Source: Nocardiopsis sp. CNR-923
GTDB lineage: Bacteria > Actinomycetota > Actinomycetes > Streptosporangiales > Streptosporangiaceae
Length of the DNA stretch: 64,000 bases
NCBI RefSeq assembly: GCF_001942255.1
Contig: NZ_MKKC01000076.1
Coordinates: 62,001 to 126,000, forward strand
Direction: 5' to 3'
Positions 18,663-28,499 of the stretch are shown here, one piece after another. Every line of letters begins with the position of its first letter. The stretch's first letter is position 1. Under the pieces are notes generated by a model, which made no database searches, was not told where the DNA came from, and saw nothing but the letters and a program-made list of their open reading frames with translations. The position numbers and the translations under genes were made by a program.

Positions 18663-18842
18663 GAGACGCCTGAGGCGAGAGGGGTCGGGCCCGGCGGGAG
18701 CGCGAGGCCCGGACGGCGCGAAGACGGGGGTCGGCGGCGGTCGAGCGCCCCGTCGTCAGTCAGCAGACACGGTGTGTCGCGAGTCCGCCAGTCGTGGACT
18801 GGGTTCCCGTGGACGGGCCGGCATTCGACGAAGAAGGAACAC

Positions 18843-20350
18843 ATGAGCGAGAACGTCACCCACTGGATCGGCGGAGCCCGCCACCAGGGTCCCGCGGAGC
18901 GCCGCGCGGACGTGTACAACCCCGCGACCGGGAAGGTCTCCGGCACGGTCGACCTCGGTGGACCGGCCGAGATCGACGCCGCCGTGCGCTCGGCCTGGGA
19001 GGCCTTCCCCGGCTGGCGGGACACGTCGCTGTCCAAGCGCGTCCAGTTCCTGTTCCGCTTCCGTGAACTGGTGCGCGCCAACACCGGCCGCCTCGCCGAG
19101 GCGATCAGCGCCGAGCACGGCAAGGTCGTCTCCGACGCCACGGGCGAGGTGCAGCGCGGCCTGGAGGTCGTCGACTTCGCGTGCGGCGTCCCGCACCTGC
19201 TCAAGGGCGGTTACTCCGAGAACGTGTCCACCGGCGTGGACGCCTATTCCCTCCTCCAGCCGCTGGGCGTGGTCGCCGGAATCACCCCGTTCAACTTCCC
19301 GGCGATGGTCCCGATGTGGATGTTCCCGGTGGCGATCGCCTGCGGCAACACCTTCGTGCTCAAGCCCAGTGAGAAGGACCCGTCGGCGTCCCTGCTGCTC
19401 GCCGAGCTGTGGGCGCAGGCCGGGCTGCCCGACGGCGTGTTCAACGTGCTCCAGGGCGACAAGGTCGCGGTGGACGGCCTGCTGGAGCACCCGGACGTGG
19501 CGGCGGTCAGCTTCGTGGGCTCGACGCCGATCGCCCAGTACATCTACGCCCGCGCGGCCGAGAACGGCAAGCGCGTGCAGGCACTGGGCGGCGCCAAGAA
19601 CCACATGGTCGTGCTGCCCGACGCGACCTCGACCTGGCGGCGGACTCGGCGGTCTCCGCCGGGTTCGGCTCGGCCGGCGAACGCTGCATGGCCATCTCCG
19701 CGATCGCGGCCGTCGACTCGGTCGCCGACGAGCTGGTCGCGCGGATCCGCGAGCGGGTGGAGCGCCTGCGCGTCGGTCCGGGCGACGACGACCGCAGCGA
19801 GATGGGCCCGCTCGTCACGCGCGAGCACCGGGACAAGGTGGCCTCCTACCTGGACTCGGGGGTCGAGCAGGGCGCGTCGCTGGCGATCGACGGCCGTGTG
19901 CACCCGGTCCTGGGCGGGCAGACGGAGGGCTTCTGGCTCGGCCCGTCTCTGCTCGACCACGTCACCCCGGAGATGGACTGCTACCGCGACGAGATCTTCG
20001 GTCCGGTGCTGAGCGTCGTGCGGGTCCGCGACTACGACGAGGCCGTCACGCTGATCAACGGCAACCGCTACGGGAACGGCACCGCCATCTTCACCAACGA
20101 CGGCGGAGCGGCCCGGCGGTTCCAGAACGAGATCCAGGTCGGCATGGTCGGCATCAACGTGCCGATCCCGGTGCCGATGGCCTACTACTCGTTCGGAGGG
20201 TGGAAGCAGTCGCTGTTCGGCGACTCGCACGCGCACGGCACGGAGGGGGTGCACTTCTACACGCGCACGAAGGCGGTCACCGCCCGCTGGACGGACCCCG
20301 GCGCACGTCCCGAGGGCGGTGTCGACCTGGGGTTCCCCACGAACGGTTAG
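18843..20350 (+). CDS. mmsA: Methylmalonate-semialdehyde dehydrogenase (CoA-acylating), frameshift near 19624
   Basis: NAD-dependent oxidation of malonate or methylmalonate semialdehyde to acetyl-CoA or propionyl-CoA with loss of CO2. The chain starts [16 protein letters not shown] and holds [15 protein letters not shown] near residue 145, typical of MmsA. It breaks at NHMVVLPDA. Restoring one C (GAC-GCC-GAC read as GAC-GC-GAC) joins it to [20 protein letters not shown] with the catalytic Cys in GERCMAIS. Restored length is about 502 residues, normal for the family. Start ATG 18843 has AAGGAAC upstream. It probably forms an operon with the preceding aminotransferase. The damage is a single base in otherwise normal sequence, so error is likelier than decay. 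Confidence 0.9.
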
Positions 20351-20709
20351 GCCCCGTTACCGGAAACACCGGATGAATCTCTCTCACTGACGGTCGACGG
20401 TGGACGACACGGAGTATCGTTGGTGGCGGCCACCCTGGCGTGGTCGGCTGCGGAGGAGGCCACGGAGACCATCCTGGAAGGACGCGCTCAATTCCCCTCC
20501 TCCCCATGGAAGCGGGCGCGTCGGCGGAAGCGCTCCGGGTCCGACTCTCCCCCTGGACCCGGAGCGCGACCGCGTTCGCGAGGTCGCCCCCCACGTTCCC
20601 GCCCGACCGCGCACCCCGCCGCGCGGACACGCTCCACCTCGGGGGCTCGCCTGGAGTGTTCCGCGGACGCCTACCCTGCCGCGCGACGGGCGGCATCCAC
20701 GGCACACGC
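20351..20709. other. Gene-free gap after mmsA
   Basis: About 360 bases, G/C rich. Several frames are open on both strands, but none has a convincing start, ribosome site or recognisable product. I see no terminator-grade hairpin and assign nothing here. Confidence 0.5.
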
Positions 20710-20973
20710 CTAGCGGACGGCGTAGACGCGGTGGCCGGAGGCCGCTGCGGGATCCGCGCCGATGATGTCCGCGCACTCATGGCAGCCGAACACACGAGCG
20801 CCGTCCGGGAGCCGACCGAGGACGCGACGGGGTCGGGGCCACTGCGCGTGGCAGACGGCGCAGGCATCCCCCACACGCTGGTCCCCGGTCAACACCTCCG
20901 GGTCGTAGACGTAGGTTTCCGAGGTGTCGTCAGGCCGTGCATCCGCTGCACACACCGTGCTCGTTCCGCGCAA
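20710..20973 (-). CDS. Small zinc-ribbon-like hypothetical protein
   Basis: An 87-residue protein with two knuckle-like cysteine pairs about 24 residues apart: C-x2-C in DACAVCHAQWPRPRRV and C-x2-C in FGCHECADIIG. It probably binds zinc. The middle segment RVLGRLPDGARVFGC is typical of a small conserved actinobacterial family of unknown role that I recognise only loosely. Start: TTG 20973 (with AAGGA a few bases upstream) or the GTG seven codons in; the choice is uncertain. It stands alone: the gene-free gap after mmsA is downstream, and a 220-base, unusually A/T-rich stretch is upstream. Function unknown. Confidence 0.6.
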   Translation of the reverse strand: MRGTSTVCAADARPDDTSETYVYDPEVLTGDQRVGDACAVCHAQWPRPRRVLGRLPDGARVFGCHECADIIGADPAAASGHRVYAVR

Positions 20974-21196
20974 TGTCCTTGCTCCCCCCGTGGTTTAGGA
21001 CAGTCTGGCGGGCCGATAGTTACCGGCTCTTTATCGAATCAGAGGCTCTCGGCACTGGAAAGTGCCCGGACCGATCCAAATCACTCCGTGCACGGAGATC
21101 ATAACCCTAAGTAACGAACTCTGGGAAGACCCCAGTTCATAGATGTAATTTCACATGATTTGCCCGATGCCTACTGAGTGGTAGGGGTACGGGACC

Positions 21197-22033
21197 TCAG
21201 CCCAAGCCGCGCGCTCTGACTGCGAACCTGCGCAGGGACAGTGCGGGATTGACGGCTCGCACCTCTTCCACGCGGGCAGCCGAAACCTCAGCTGAGGCGA
21301 CCGCGAACGGGTGCTCCCCCAACGCCGCGACGGCGGTCCCCATCGGGTCCACCACCATGCTGTTGCCCGCCCCCGCCGGCCCCGACTGCCCGGCCGCCGC
21401 GACGTAGACGGTGTTCTCGATCGCCCGCGCCCGGGTCAGCGTCCGCCAGTGGTCCTCCTTGAGCGGCCCCGGCGCCCACTGGGCCGCGAGCAGCAGCACG
21501 TGCGCCCCCGCGTCGGCGATCCGCCGCGTCACCTCGGGGAAGCGCAGGTCGTAGCAGGTCTGCAGACCGAAGACCACCCCGTCCACGGTGAACGTCTCCG
21601 GTTCCTCGATCGGACCCGGTCGAACCACGTCGGACTCGCGGACGCCGAACGCGTCGTACAGGTGGATCTTGCGGTAGAGCGCGGCCCGCTCACCGTCCGG
21701 ACCGAGCGCGACGAGGGTGTTGGTGAAGTGTGCGGCCTCCCGGGCGACCTCGTCCGGGCCCGCCCCGTCGGCCGTCTCGTTGACTCCCAGCACCAGGTGC
21801 AGGCCCTGCGACCGGGCCGTTTCGGCGGCGGCCTCCAGGAACGGTCCGCCCAGGGGCTCGGCCGCCTCGACGTAGCGGTGGTCGGTCCGCGGCGCGGTGA
21901 ACATCGCGTACTCGGGCAGCAGGACCACGTCGGCGCCCTCTGCGGCGGCCCTGGCCGCCAACTCGGCGACCGAGCGCGCGTTCTCCGCCTTGTCCTGCCC
22001 CGGCGCGAACTGGGCGACCGCGACCCGCACCAT
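21197..22033 (-). CDS. Carbon-nitrogen hydrolase (nitrilase superfamily amidase)
   Basis: A 278-residue cytoplasmic amidase with the full Glu-Lys-Cys triad: Glu in VVLLPEYAMF (about residue 41), Lys in LYRKIHLYDAFG (about 121) and Cys in GLQTCYDLRFPE (about 160). The KIHLYD/CYDLRFPE wording is closest to the Nit1/Nit2 group, which includes deaminated-glutathione amidase and omega-amidases. Beta-ureidopropionase, which would fit the nearby beta-alanine genes, usually has a longer N-terminus, so I do not assign that. Start ATG 22033. The gene is divergent from a TetR gene, with a 160-base shared upstream region containing three phased repeats. Confidence 0.87.
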   Translation of the reverse strand: MVRVAVAQFAPGQDKAENARSVAELAARAAAEGADVVLLPEYAMFTAPRTDHRYVEAAEPLGGPFLEAAAETARSQGLHLVLGVNETADGAGPDEVAREAAHFTNTLVALGPDGERAALYRKIHLYDAFGVRESDVVRPGPIEEPETFTVDGVVFGLQTCYDLRFPEVTRRIADAGAHVLLLAAQWAPGPLKEDHWRTLTRARAIENTVYVAAAGQSGPAGAGNSMVVDPMGTAVAALGEHPFAVASAEVSAARVEEVRAVNPALSLRRFAVRARGLG

Positions 22034-22147
22034 GGATGGCTCCCCTCTTCGACGCCGGAGCGTCTGGGCCGCCCCGGACCGTGCACCGCAGTCTACGGCC
22101 GCCGCGCCCGGTCCGGGGCGTGCACGCCCGGCCCCATTCCCGTCAGA

Positions 22148-22195
22148 TTGAACAACTTGTCAGAATGCTGAACAAGCGTTTAGTCTGTTGAACAT
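22148..22195. repeat. Three YTGAACAW repeats at exact 20-bp spacing, upstream of TetR gene
   Basis: TTGAACAA (22148), CTGAACAA (22168) and TTGAACAT (22188) recur on one face of the helix every 20 bases. The last overlaps the TetR start codon. This looks like an operator array for that regulator, by inference from position. Confidence 0.5.
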
Positions 22196-22865
22196 GAGTT
22201 CAGCTACGAGGAAGCCTCCGGACCGCGAGGAGGACCTCACCGCACGCGCGCGCATCCGCGACGCCGCCATCGACTGCTTCGGGCAGCGTGGGCTCAACGT
22301 CCCGGTCCGCGACATCGCCGAACGCGCCGGGGTCTCGCCCGCGCTGGTCATCCACCACTTCGGCACCAAGGCCAAGCTGCTCGCCGCCTGCGAGGACCAC
22401 GTCACCCGCCTGATCCGCGAGACCAAGACCGCGTCGGTCACCGACCGCGACCACCGGACGGTCCTGCACCAGATGGCGGAGGCGGAGGAGTTCGCCCCCT
22501 ACATGGCGTTCCTCTTCCGGTGCCTGCAGGCCGGAGGGGACCTGGCCCGAACGCTGTACGAGCGCATGGCCGCCGACATCGAGGCCTACCTCGACGCCGG
22601 GGTGAGGGCGGGCACCGTCCGCCCGAGCCGGGACCCCAGGGCCAGGGCCCACTGGCTCGCCGCCAACAGCGCCGGGGCGCTCCTGATGTTCGTCACACTG
22701 CGCGAACCCGGCCCCGACGTCGACTTCCGCAAGGTCATCCGCGAGTGGACGGCGGAGTTCGCGCTCCCCGCACTGGAGGTCTACAGCGAGGGCCTGCTCG
22801 CCGACCGGTCGATGCTCGACGCCTACCTCCTGTACGTGAGCGACCCACCGGAGGAACCGTCCTGA
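22194..22865 (+). CDS. TetR-family transcriptional regulator
   Basis: A 223-residue repressor with an N-terminal TetR helix-turn-helix (VPVRDIAERAGVSPALVIHHFG, about residues 34-55) and a variable ligand domain. It lies 48 bases before an ABC exporter gene pair on the same strand, so it probably represses itself and the exporter and is released by a drug or metabolite. Start: ATG 22194, or TTG 22188 two codons earlier; neither has a clear Shine-Dalgarno, consistent with near-leaderless translation. Phased repeats end across the start codon. Confidence 0.88.
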   Translation: MSSATRKPPDREEDLTARARIRDAAIDCFGQRGLNVPVRDIAERAGVSPALVIHHFGTKAKLLAACEDHVTRLIRETKTASVTDRDHRTVLHQMAEAEEFAPYMAFLFRCLQAGGDLARTLYERMAADIEAYLDAGVRAGTVRPSRDPRARAHWLAANSAGALLMFVTLREPGPDVDFRKVIREWTAEFALPALEVYSEGLLADRSMLDAYLLYVSDPPEEPS

Positions 22866-22913
22866 ACCCCCGGCGCCCACGTTCACGATCACCACCCACC
22901 AGGAGGGACACCC

Positions 22914-23837
22914 ATGTCAACCCCCGCCATCGACGTGCGCGGACTCGACAAGCGCTTCGGCTCGTTCACGGCCCTCGACGGCCTCGACCTCACCGTCCAG
23001 CCCGGACAGGTCGCCGGGTTCCTCGGCCCCAACGGAGCGGGCAAGTCCACGACCATCCGCGTCCTGCTCGGCCTCCTGCGCGCGGACGGCGGCAGCGTCC
23101 GCCTGCTCGGCGGCGACCCCTGGCGCGACGCCGTCGCCCTGCACCGCCGCCTGGCCTACGTCCCCGGCGACGTCGCCCTGTGGCCGAACCTCACCGGCGG
23201 CCAGGCGATCGACCTGCTCGGGAGGCTGCACGGATCGGTCAACACGGTCAAGAGGCGGGAGCTGCTCGGCCGCTTCGAGCTCGACCCCACCAAGAAGGCG
23301 CGCACCTACTCCAAGGGAAACCGGCAGAAGGTCGCCCTCGTCGCCGCCCTGGCCTCCGACGCCGAACTCCTCATCCTCGACGAGCCCACCTCGGGCCTGG
23401 ACCCGCTCATGGAGTCCGTCTTCACCGACTGCGTGCGCGAGGCCAGCGCCCAGGGCCGCTCGGTCCTGCTGTCCAGCCACATCCTGGCGGAGGTCGAGAA
23501 GCTGTGCGACACCGTCACGATCATCCGCAGGGGCCGGACCGTCGAGTCCGGAACCCTCGACGAGATGCGCCACCTCACCCGTTCCACGGTCCGCGCCACC
23601 ACCGACGGCGACGCGAGCGCTCTGGACGGGCTCCCCGGCGTGCACGGCCTGTCCGTCGACGGCCGCAGCGTGACCTTCGACGTCGACAACGACCGCATGG
23701 ACCAGGCCCTGCGCGCCCTGACCGACCTCGGCGTACGGTCGCTCGTCAGCAACCCGCCCTCCCTGGAGGAGCTGTTCATGCGCCACTACGGCGACGAGCT
23801 GGCGGCCCTCAACGGCGAGGGGAGGGGCTCGGCATGA
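22914..23837 (+). CDS. ABC transporter ATP-binding protein (polyketide/tetronasin-type exporter)
   Basis: A 307-residue nucleotide-binding subunit. Walker A is GPNGAGKST (about residues 38-46), the Q-loop region is [16 protein letters not shown], the signature is [14 protein letters not shown] (about residues 128-141), and Walker B is [12 protein letters not shown] (about 150-161). It ends with a regulatory tail typical of antibiotic-resistance exporters. The next gene begins inside its stop codon (ATGA overlap), showing translational coupling with the permease. The pair resembles TnrB2/TnrB3-type exporters. Start ATG 22914 has AGGAGGG upstream. Substrate unknown. Confidence 0.9.
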   Translation: MSTPAIDVRGLDKRFGSFTALDGLDLTVQPGQVAGFLGPNGAGKSTTIRVLLGLLRADGGSVRLLGGDPWRDAVALHRRLAYVPGDVALWPNLTGGQAIDLLGRLHGSVNTVKRRELLGRFELDPTKKARTYSKGNRQKVALVAALASDAELLILDEPTSGLDPLMESVFTDCVREASAQGRSVLLSSHILAEVEKLCDTVTIIRRGRTVESGTLDEMRHLTRSTVRATTDGDASALDGLPGVHGLSVDGRSVTFDVDNDRMDQALRALTDLGVRSLVSNPPSLEELFMRHYGDELAALNGEGRGSA

Positions 23838-25432
23838 GCACGTTCACCGGGACCGGGCACCTGATCCGGTTCATCCTGCGCCGCGACCGCCTGCGCATGA
23901 CGGTCTGGACGCTCTCGCTCAGCGGGATGCTCGCCATGACCGTGCCGACCCTCGCGGAGATGTTCGCCGACCCCGAGCAGCGGATGGCCCGCGCGGCCGT
24001 CATGGCGACGCCGACCGGCATCGTCTTCGGCGGCCCCGGGTACGGGCTCGACGACTACGGCCTCGGCGCGATGGTCGCCAACGAGATGACCATGAGCCTG
24101 CTGGTCGCGCTGGCGGTCATGAGCGTCCTGCACGTGGTCCGCCACACCCGGGCCGAGGAGGAGAGCGGGCGCGCCGAACTGCTGCGCGCCAGCGTGGTCG
24201 GCTCCAGCGCCCAGATGACCGCCGCGCTCGCCACCAACGCCCTGGTCTGCGGCGCCGTCGGAGCGCTGCTGACGCTGGTCATGGTCGGCAACGACCTGAC
24301 CGTGGCCGACTCGGTGGCCTTCGGCGGCGGCATCGCCCTGGCCGGGGTCGCCTTCGGAGCGATCACCGCCGTGTGCGCCCAGGTCTCCGAGCACGCACGC
24401 GGCGCCAGCGGGTTGGCGTTCCTCGTCGTGGGCGTGCTGTTCACCTTCCGCGTGGTCGGCGACGTCGCCGAGCGCGGCGGCAGCGCCCCGTCGTGGTTCT
24501 CGCCCTTCGCCTGGGCGCAGCAGACCAGGATGTTCGATGACCTGCGCTGGTGGCCGTTGGCGCTGTACGCGCTGCTCATCACCGTGCTGTTCGCCGCCGC
24601 CTACTCCCTGGCGGGCCGCCGTGACCTGGGCGCGGGGCTGGTGGCAACCAGGCCCGGACCGGCCGGGGCGAGCCCGCTGCTCAACGGGGTGCTCGCCCTG
24701 CACCTGCGCCAGCAGCGCACGTCGATCATCGCCTGGACGACGGCCGTGGCGCTGTTCGCGCTGTCCTTCGGCACGCTCGTCTCCGAGATCGACGCCATGG
24801 TCGAGCAGAACCCCGAACTCCTGGGGCGGATGGGCCTGGACGCCGGGAACATGGCCGACGGGTTCCTCGGCATGCTCGTCCTGTACGTCGTCATGGCCAC
24901 GGTCGCCTTCGCCGTGCTCTCGGTCCTGCGCACGCGGGCCGAGGAGAACGCCGGACGCGCGGAGCTCACGCTGGCCGCCGCCGTGGGCCGCATCCGCTGG
25001 ATGGGGACGGCGGTCCTGGTCAGCGGCCTGGCGGCGACCCTGATGCTGCTCCTGGGCGGGCTGGCGATGGGGCTGGGCGCCGGGCTGGTCACCGGGGACG
25101 CCGACTGGATCGGCGACGTCACGGCGGCGAGCGCCGCCCAGGCGCCGGCGGTGCTGCTCTTCGTCGGCCTGACCACCCTGTTCCTGGGGACCGCGCCCCG
25201 CCTGGTCGGCCTGGTGTGGGCCTGGTACGGGTACGGACTGGTCGTGACGGTCTTCGGCATCCTCATGGACCTGCCCGACTGGATGCTGGACGCCGGGCCG
25301 TTCCAGATCCTGGCGCAGCCGCCCGCCGAGGAGTTCGACGCGGTGCCGTTCGCCCTGGTCCTGCTGACCGCGGCCGCCGCCGTCGCCGTGGGGCTGGGCG
25401 GCTTCCGCCGCCGCGACCTGGTCAGCGTCTGA
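23834..25432 (+). CDS. ABC exporter permease (polyketide antibiotic/tetronasin resistance type)
   Basis: A 532-residue membrane protein with about twelve predicted spans arranged as two similar halves (first membrane segment [16 protein letters not shown]; second half begins near residue 285 with [22 protein letters not shown]). The repeated segment [14 protein letters not shown] / [14 protein letters not shown], once in each half, is characteristic of TnrB3-type exporters. The start overlaps the stop of the ATP-binding gene by four bases, so the two are made together. With the upstream TetR gene it forms a self-contained resistance cassette. Function is inferred from family; the exported compound is unknown. 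Confidence 0.88.
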   Translation: MSTFTGTGHLIRFILRRDRLRMTVWTLSLSGMLAMTVPTLAEMFADPEQRMARAAVMATPTGIVFGGPGYGLDDYGLGAMVANEMTMSLLVALAVMSVLHVVRHTRAEEESGRAELLRASVVGSSAQMTAALATNALVCGAVGALLTLVMVGNDLTVADSVAFGGGIALAGVAFGAITAVCAQVSEHARGASGLAFLVVGVLFTFRVVGDVAERGGSAPSWFSPFAWAQQTRMFDDLRWWPLALYALLITVLFAAAYSLAGRRDLGAGLVATRPGPAGASPLLNGVLALHLRQQRTSIIAWTTAVALFALSFGTLVSEIDAMVEQNPELLGRMGLDAGNMADGFLGMLVLYVVMATVAFAVLSVLRTRAEENAGRAELTLAAAVGRIRWMGTAVLVSGLAATLMLLLGGLAMGLGAGLVTGDADWIGDVTAASAAQAPAVLLFVGLTTLFLGTAPRLVGLVWAWYGYGLVVTVFGILMDLPDWMLDAGPFQILAQPPAEEFDAVPFALVLLTAAAAVAVGLGGFRRRDLVSV

Positions 25433-25502
25433 GATCTCTCCGTCGCGGTCGCCCGCCCGCGGGTGCGGTTCGGTCCGCCCCGCGGGCGAGCACGTCCCGG
25501 CC

Positions 25503-25976
25503 TCAACCGGGCAGGAAGGACATCGCCCATGCGGGCGCGAACACCACCACGAGGAAGCGGGCGGTCCTGGTGACCCAGGTGACCAGGAAGAACTGCGCGG
25601 CGTTCTGCCGCACCACACCCGCGAGCACCGAGACCACCATGAACGGCGGGATGCTCGCGAACGAGCTGAGCGCGACCAGACCCGCGCCCCACACCGGACG
25701 TTCCTCGGCCTTGCGCCGCCAGCGCGCCACCCGCTCCGTCCAGCGCCCGGGGGTCTCGGCCCTCCTGCGCAGCCACGGCGTGGAGATCGTTCCCCGGCCC
25801 ACGTAGTAGTAGGGGAGCTTGCCGAGGGCCTGCCCCAGCCCGGCGGCGACCGCCATCGCGGCGAGGGCGCCGTCGTCCACCAGGGCGACGGCGCCCACCA
25901 GGTACACCTCGATGTTGACGACCGGGACCAGGCCGGAGACAGAGGCGACCGCGAAGGCCAACAGGGTCTCGGTCAC
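25503..25976 (-). CDS. Small VTT/DedA-like membrane protein
   Basis: A 157-residue protein with an N-terminal hydrophobic segment (ASVSGLVPVVNIEVYLVGAV), a Gly-rich segment and Tyr-rich turn (GLGQALGKLPYYYVGR), a basic cytoplasmic loop, and a C-terminal hydrophobic part (SSFASIPPFMVVSVLAGVV). The layout fits the VTT (SNARE-associated/DedA) fold in a short form. Members are thought to act in lipid scrambling or membrane homeostasis. It lies 25 bases downstream of rlmN on the same strand and may be co-transcribed. Specific role unknown. Confidence 0.7.
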   Translation of the reverse strand: MTETLLAFAVASVSGLVPVVNIEVYLVGAVALVDDGALAAMAVAAGLGQALGKLPYYYVGRGTISTPWLRRRAETPGRWTERVARWRRKAEERPVWGAGLVALSSFASIPPFMVVSVLAGVVRQNAAQFFLVTWVTRTARFLVVVFAPAWAMSFLPG

Positions 25977-26001
25977 CGAACTCCCCCGGCCGCTCGGGGC
26001 C

Positions 26002-27099
26002 TCAGCCCTCGGCCGCGGCGAGCTGCCCGCACGCGCCGTCGATCTCCTGGCCGCGCGTGTCGCGGACGGTGACCGACACCCCGTGCGCCTGGAGCCGCCG
26101 GACGAACTCCCGTTCGTCCTCCGGACGCGAGGCGGTCCATTTGGACCCCGGCGTGGGGTTGAGCGGGATGAGGTTGACGTGCACCAGGTGGCCCGTGAGC
26201 AGCTCGCCGAGCAGGTCGGCCCGCCAGGCCTGGTCGTTGACGTCCTTGATCAGCGCGTACTCGATCGACACCCGGCGCCCGGTGGTCCCCGCGTACCGCC
26301 ACGCGGCGTCCAGGACCTCGGCGACCTTCCACCGTGTGTTGATCGGGACCAGCTCGTCGCGCAGCTCGTCGTCGGGGGCGTGCAGGGAGATCGCCAGGCG
26401 CACCTGCATCCTCTCGGCGGTGAGCTTGTCGACGGCGGGCACCAGTCCCACCGTGGACACCGTGACGCCGCGCTGGGAGATGCCCAGCCCGTTCGGCACG
26501 GGGTCGGTGATCCGGCGGACGGTCTGGAGGACCCGTTTGTAGTTGGCCATGGGCTCGCCCATGCCCATGAAGACGATGTTGCTGATCCGCCCCGGGCCTC
26601 CGGCGACCTCGCCGCGCGCCAGGTCGCGGGCGCTGGCCACCACCTGTTCGACGATCTCGCCGGTGGACAGGTTGCGCGTGAGTCCCGCCTGGCCGGTGGC
26701 GCAGAACGGGCAGTTCATCCCGCATCCGGCCTGGGAGGAGATGCACAGGGTGACGCGGTCGGGGTAGCGCATGAGCACCGACTCGAACAGCACCCCGTCG
26801 AAGGCCTTCCACAGGGTCTTGCGGGTCATCCCGTTGTCGCAGGTGATGTGCCGGACCGGTGTGATCAGGGTCGGCAGCAGCGCCTCCCCGAGCCGTGCCC
26901 TGGAGGCCTCGGGCAGGTCGGTCATCGCCGAGGTGTCCGACTCCAGGTGGCCGAAGTAGTGCTTGGCGAGCTGCTTGGCGCGGAAGGGCTTCTCCCCCAG
27001 GTCCGCGACGACCTCGGCCCGCTCCTCGGGGCTGAGGTCGGCGAGGTGCCGCGGCGGCTGGGCGCGGCGGGGGGCGACGAAGGTGAGCTCGGCGGGCAT
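26002..27099 (-). CDS. rlmN: 23S rRNA (adenine2503-C2)-methyltransferase
   Basis: Radical-SAM enzyme that methylates A2503 of 23S rRNA (and A37 of some tRNAs). The 365-residue product has the [4Fe-4S] motif C-x3-C-x2-C in [15 protein letters not shown] (about residues 121-135) and the SAM-binding GMGEPMANY segment near residue 180. A conserved Cys late in the protein (GACGQL near residue 357) matches the position of the methyl-accepting cysteine in the RlmN mechanism. The N-terminal domain includes [12 protein letters not shown]. Start ATG 27099. The Cfr variant is less likely given the chromosomal context and typical RlmN segments. Confidence 0.95.
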   Translation of the reverse strand: MPAELTFVAPRRAQPPRHLADLSPEERAEVVADLGEKPFRAKQLAKHYFGHLESDTSAMTDLPEASRARLGEALLPTLITPVRHITCDNGMTRKTLWKAFDGVLFESVLMRYPDRVTLCISSQAGCGMNCPFCATGQAGLTRNLSTGEIVEQVVASARDLARGEVAGGPGRISNIVFMGMGEPMANYKRVLQTVRRITDPVPNGLGISQRGVTVSTVGLVPAVDKLTAERMQVRLAISLHAPDDELRDELVPINTRWKVAEVLDAAWRYAGTTGRRVSIEYALIKDVNDQAWRADLLGELLTGHLVHVNLIPLNPTPGSKWTASRPEDEREFVRRLQAHGVSVTVRDTRGQEIDGACGQLAAAEG

Positions 27100-27296
27100 A
27101 GGTATCCGTAAGGGGTGGCGTCGGTGGTCTGCGCCCGGTGTGGGGGCGGCGCGGTTGCGGTCGTTATACGACCTATACGCTGCCGCGGTGCGGCTCCGCC
27201 TGTCAGGGCACTACCGTCGATTCTACGCGCCGTCCGGGCGGATCGGGCTGGTCCGGGACGGGGGCGATGGCACGGGTGCGGCAGGCGGGAGGACCG

Positions 27297-28400
27297 GTGA
27301 CGGGGATCGATGTCCTGCTCGACGAGGTCAGTCCCTACCAGAGCCGCCGTGTGGTCGTCGAGTGCGACTCCCGCACCACCGCCGCCTACCTGCTCGACGC
27401 GCGCGGCCGCATCCGCGTCCCCGTGTGGCTGGCCAACCACGACGTCGCCCCTCTGGCCAGCGAGGAGGGGAGCCTGTTCGAGGGCCGCGCCCCGCTGATG
27501 CCCGAGGCCTACACCAAGCACCCGCAGGGCCGACCGCGTTTGGACCCCGCGCGCCTGCGCGCGGTGTGGTTCGAGGAGGGGGACGGGGTCGCCCTGATCG
27601 ACGAGGAGGGGCTGCTCGCGGTCATCCCCGGCTGGGCCGAGGCCGACAGCGGGCTCCCCGGCTACGCGCGCGAGGCGGTCGGACGCAGTGCCTTCGCCTG
27701 GGAGCTGGACTCGGTGCTCGGGCAGCTGCGGCCGAGGGTCGTGCACGCCGAGGCCTACTGGGACTGGCGGCGGGCCGCGGGCGCGTGGCGGAGCGTGCAG
27801 CGCACGGTCCTCAGCCACCTCAACCGCCGTGTGGGCGAGCCCGGCCACTACTGGGACGTGTCCGACGGGCATCCGCCGCTGCTGCGGCTGTCCGAGCGGC
27901 CGCCCACCGCCGAACGCCCGTTCACGGTGCTGTCCACCGTGGGGATGTGCGGTCAGCGGATGCCGACCCTCGACCGGTACATGGCCGACACCTCCCGGTA
28001 CGCGCGGGTGGAGCTCGCGCTGGCCACGACCCTGCCCGCGCACCGGGCCGCCCGGGTCTTCCGGTGGATCGGCGCGTTCCCGTGGCGCGCGGTGACGTGG
28101 TTCGGCACGGGGCACACGGTCAAGTGGCTGGACAACCCCGAGGACCGGGCGATGCGCGGCGACGCGGGGGCGGTGCTGCTGCTGGAGGACCCGTCAGCGC
28201 TGGCGGCGCGCCCCGACCACCGGCCGCCGGACACCGCGGGCCTGTCCTTCCAGGGCGATCCGGTGCGGTGGCTGTGGATCGTGCCGATCACCCGGCCCGA
28301 GCACCTGTTCGCCAAGGAACACGACAGCGCCACGCTCGTGGAGAAGCTGGCCGCCGAAGGGCGCAGCTGGGTGCTGGGGTCACCGCCCGTCGCCTCCTGA
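27297..28400 (+). CDS. Suppressor-of-fused (SUFU) domain protein
   Basis: A 367-residue protein. The C-terminal half shows the bacterial SUFU-domain pattern: TVLSTVGMCGQRM, then RVELALATTLPAH, then FGTGHTVKWLDN and a WLWIVPITRPEH close. The N-terminal half (DVLLDEVSPYQSRRVVVE) is a separate region I do not recognise. Bacterial SUFU proteins are often immunity proteins for polymorphic toxins or contact-dependent systems, but no toxin gene is nearby. Start: GTG 27297 is favoured by GGGAGGA at a short gap; ATG 27267 is the alternative. It is divergent from rlmN. Function unknown. Confidence 0.65.
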   Translation: MTGIDVLLDEVSPYQSRRVVVECDSRTTAAYLLDARGRIRVPVWLANHDVAPLASEEGSLFEGRAPLMPEAYTKHPQGRPRLDPARLRAVWFEEGDGVALIDEEGLLAVIPGWAEADSGLPGYAREAVGRSAFAWELDSVLGQLRPRVVHAEAYWDWRRAAGAWRSVQRTVLSHLNRRVGEPGHYWDVSDGHPPLLRLSERPPTAERPFTVLSTVGMCGQRMPTLDRYMADTSRYARVELALATTLPAHRAARVFRWIGAFPWRAVTWFGTGHTVKWLDNPEDRAMRGDAGAVLLLEDPSALAARPDHRPPDTAGLSFQGDPVRWLWIVPITRPEHLFAKEHDSATLVEKLAAEGRSWVLGSPPVAS

Positions 28401-28499
28401 CCTTCCGCTCGGACTCCGAGCGTTGAATCCGGTGGACTCCGCGCCCCGCGCCCTGGCATCGTGTCCCGGTCGACGTGGTCGAGGCGGGGGCGGTGGGGT

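Noticed and set aside
20384..20776. A 130-codon minus-strand frame in the gap after mmsA.
   Set aside because: Arg/Gly-rich composition, no ribosome site and overlap with the better-supported zinc-ribbon gene.
21197..22033. Calling the nitrilase-family protein beta-ureidopropionase because of the nearby beta-alanine genes.
   Set aside because: Its motifs fit Nit1/Nit2-type amidases better, the length is short for that enzyme, and it lies on the opposite strand with a different promoter.
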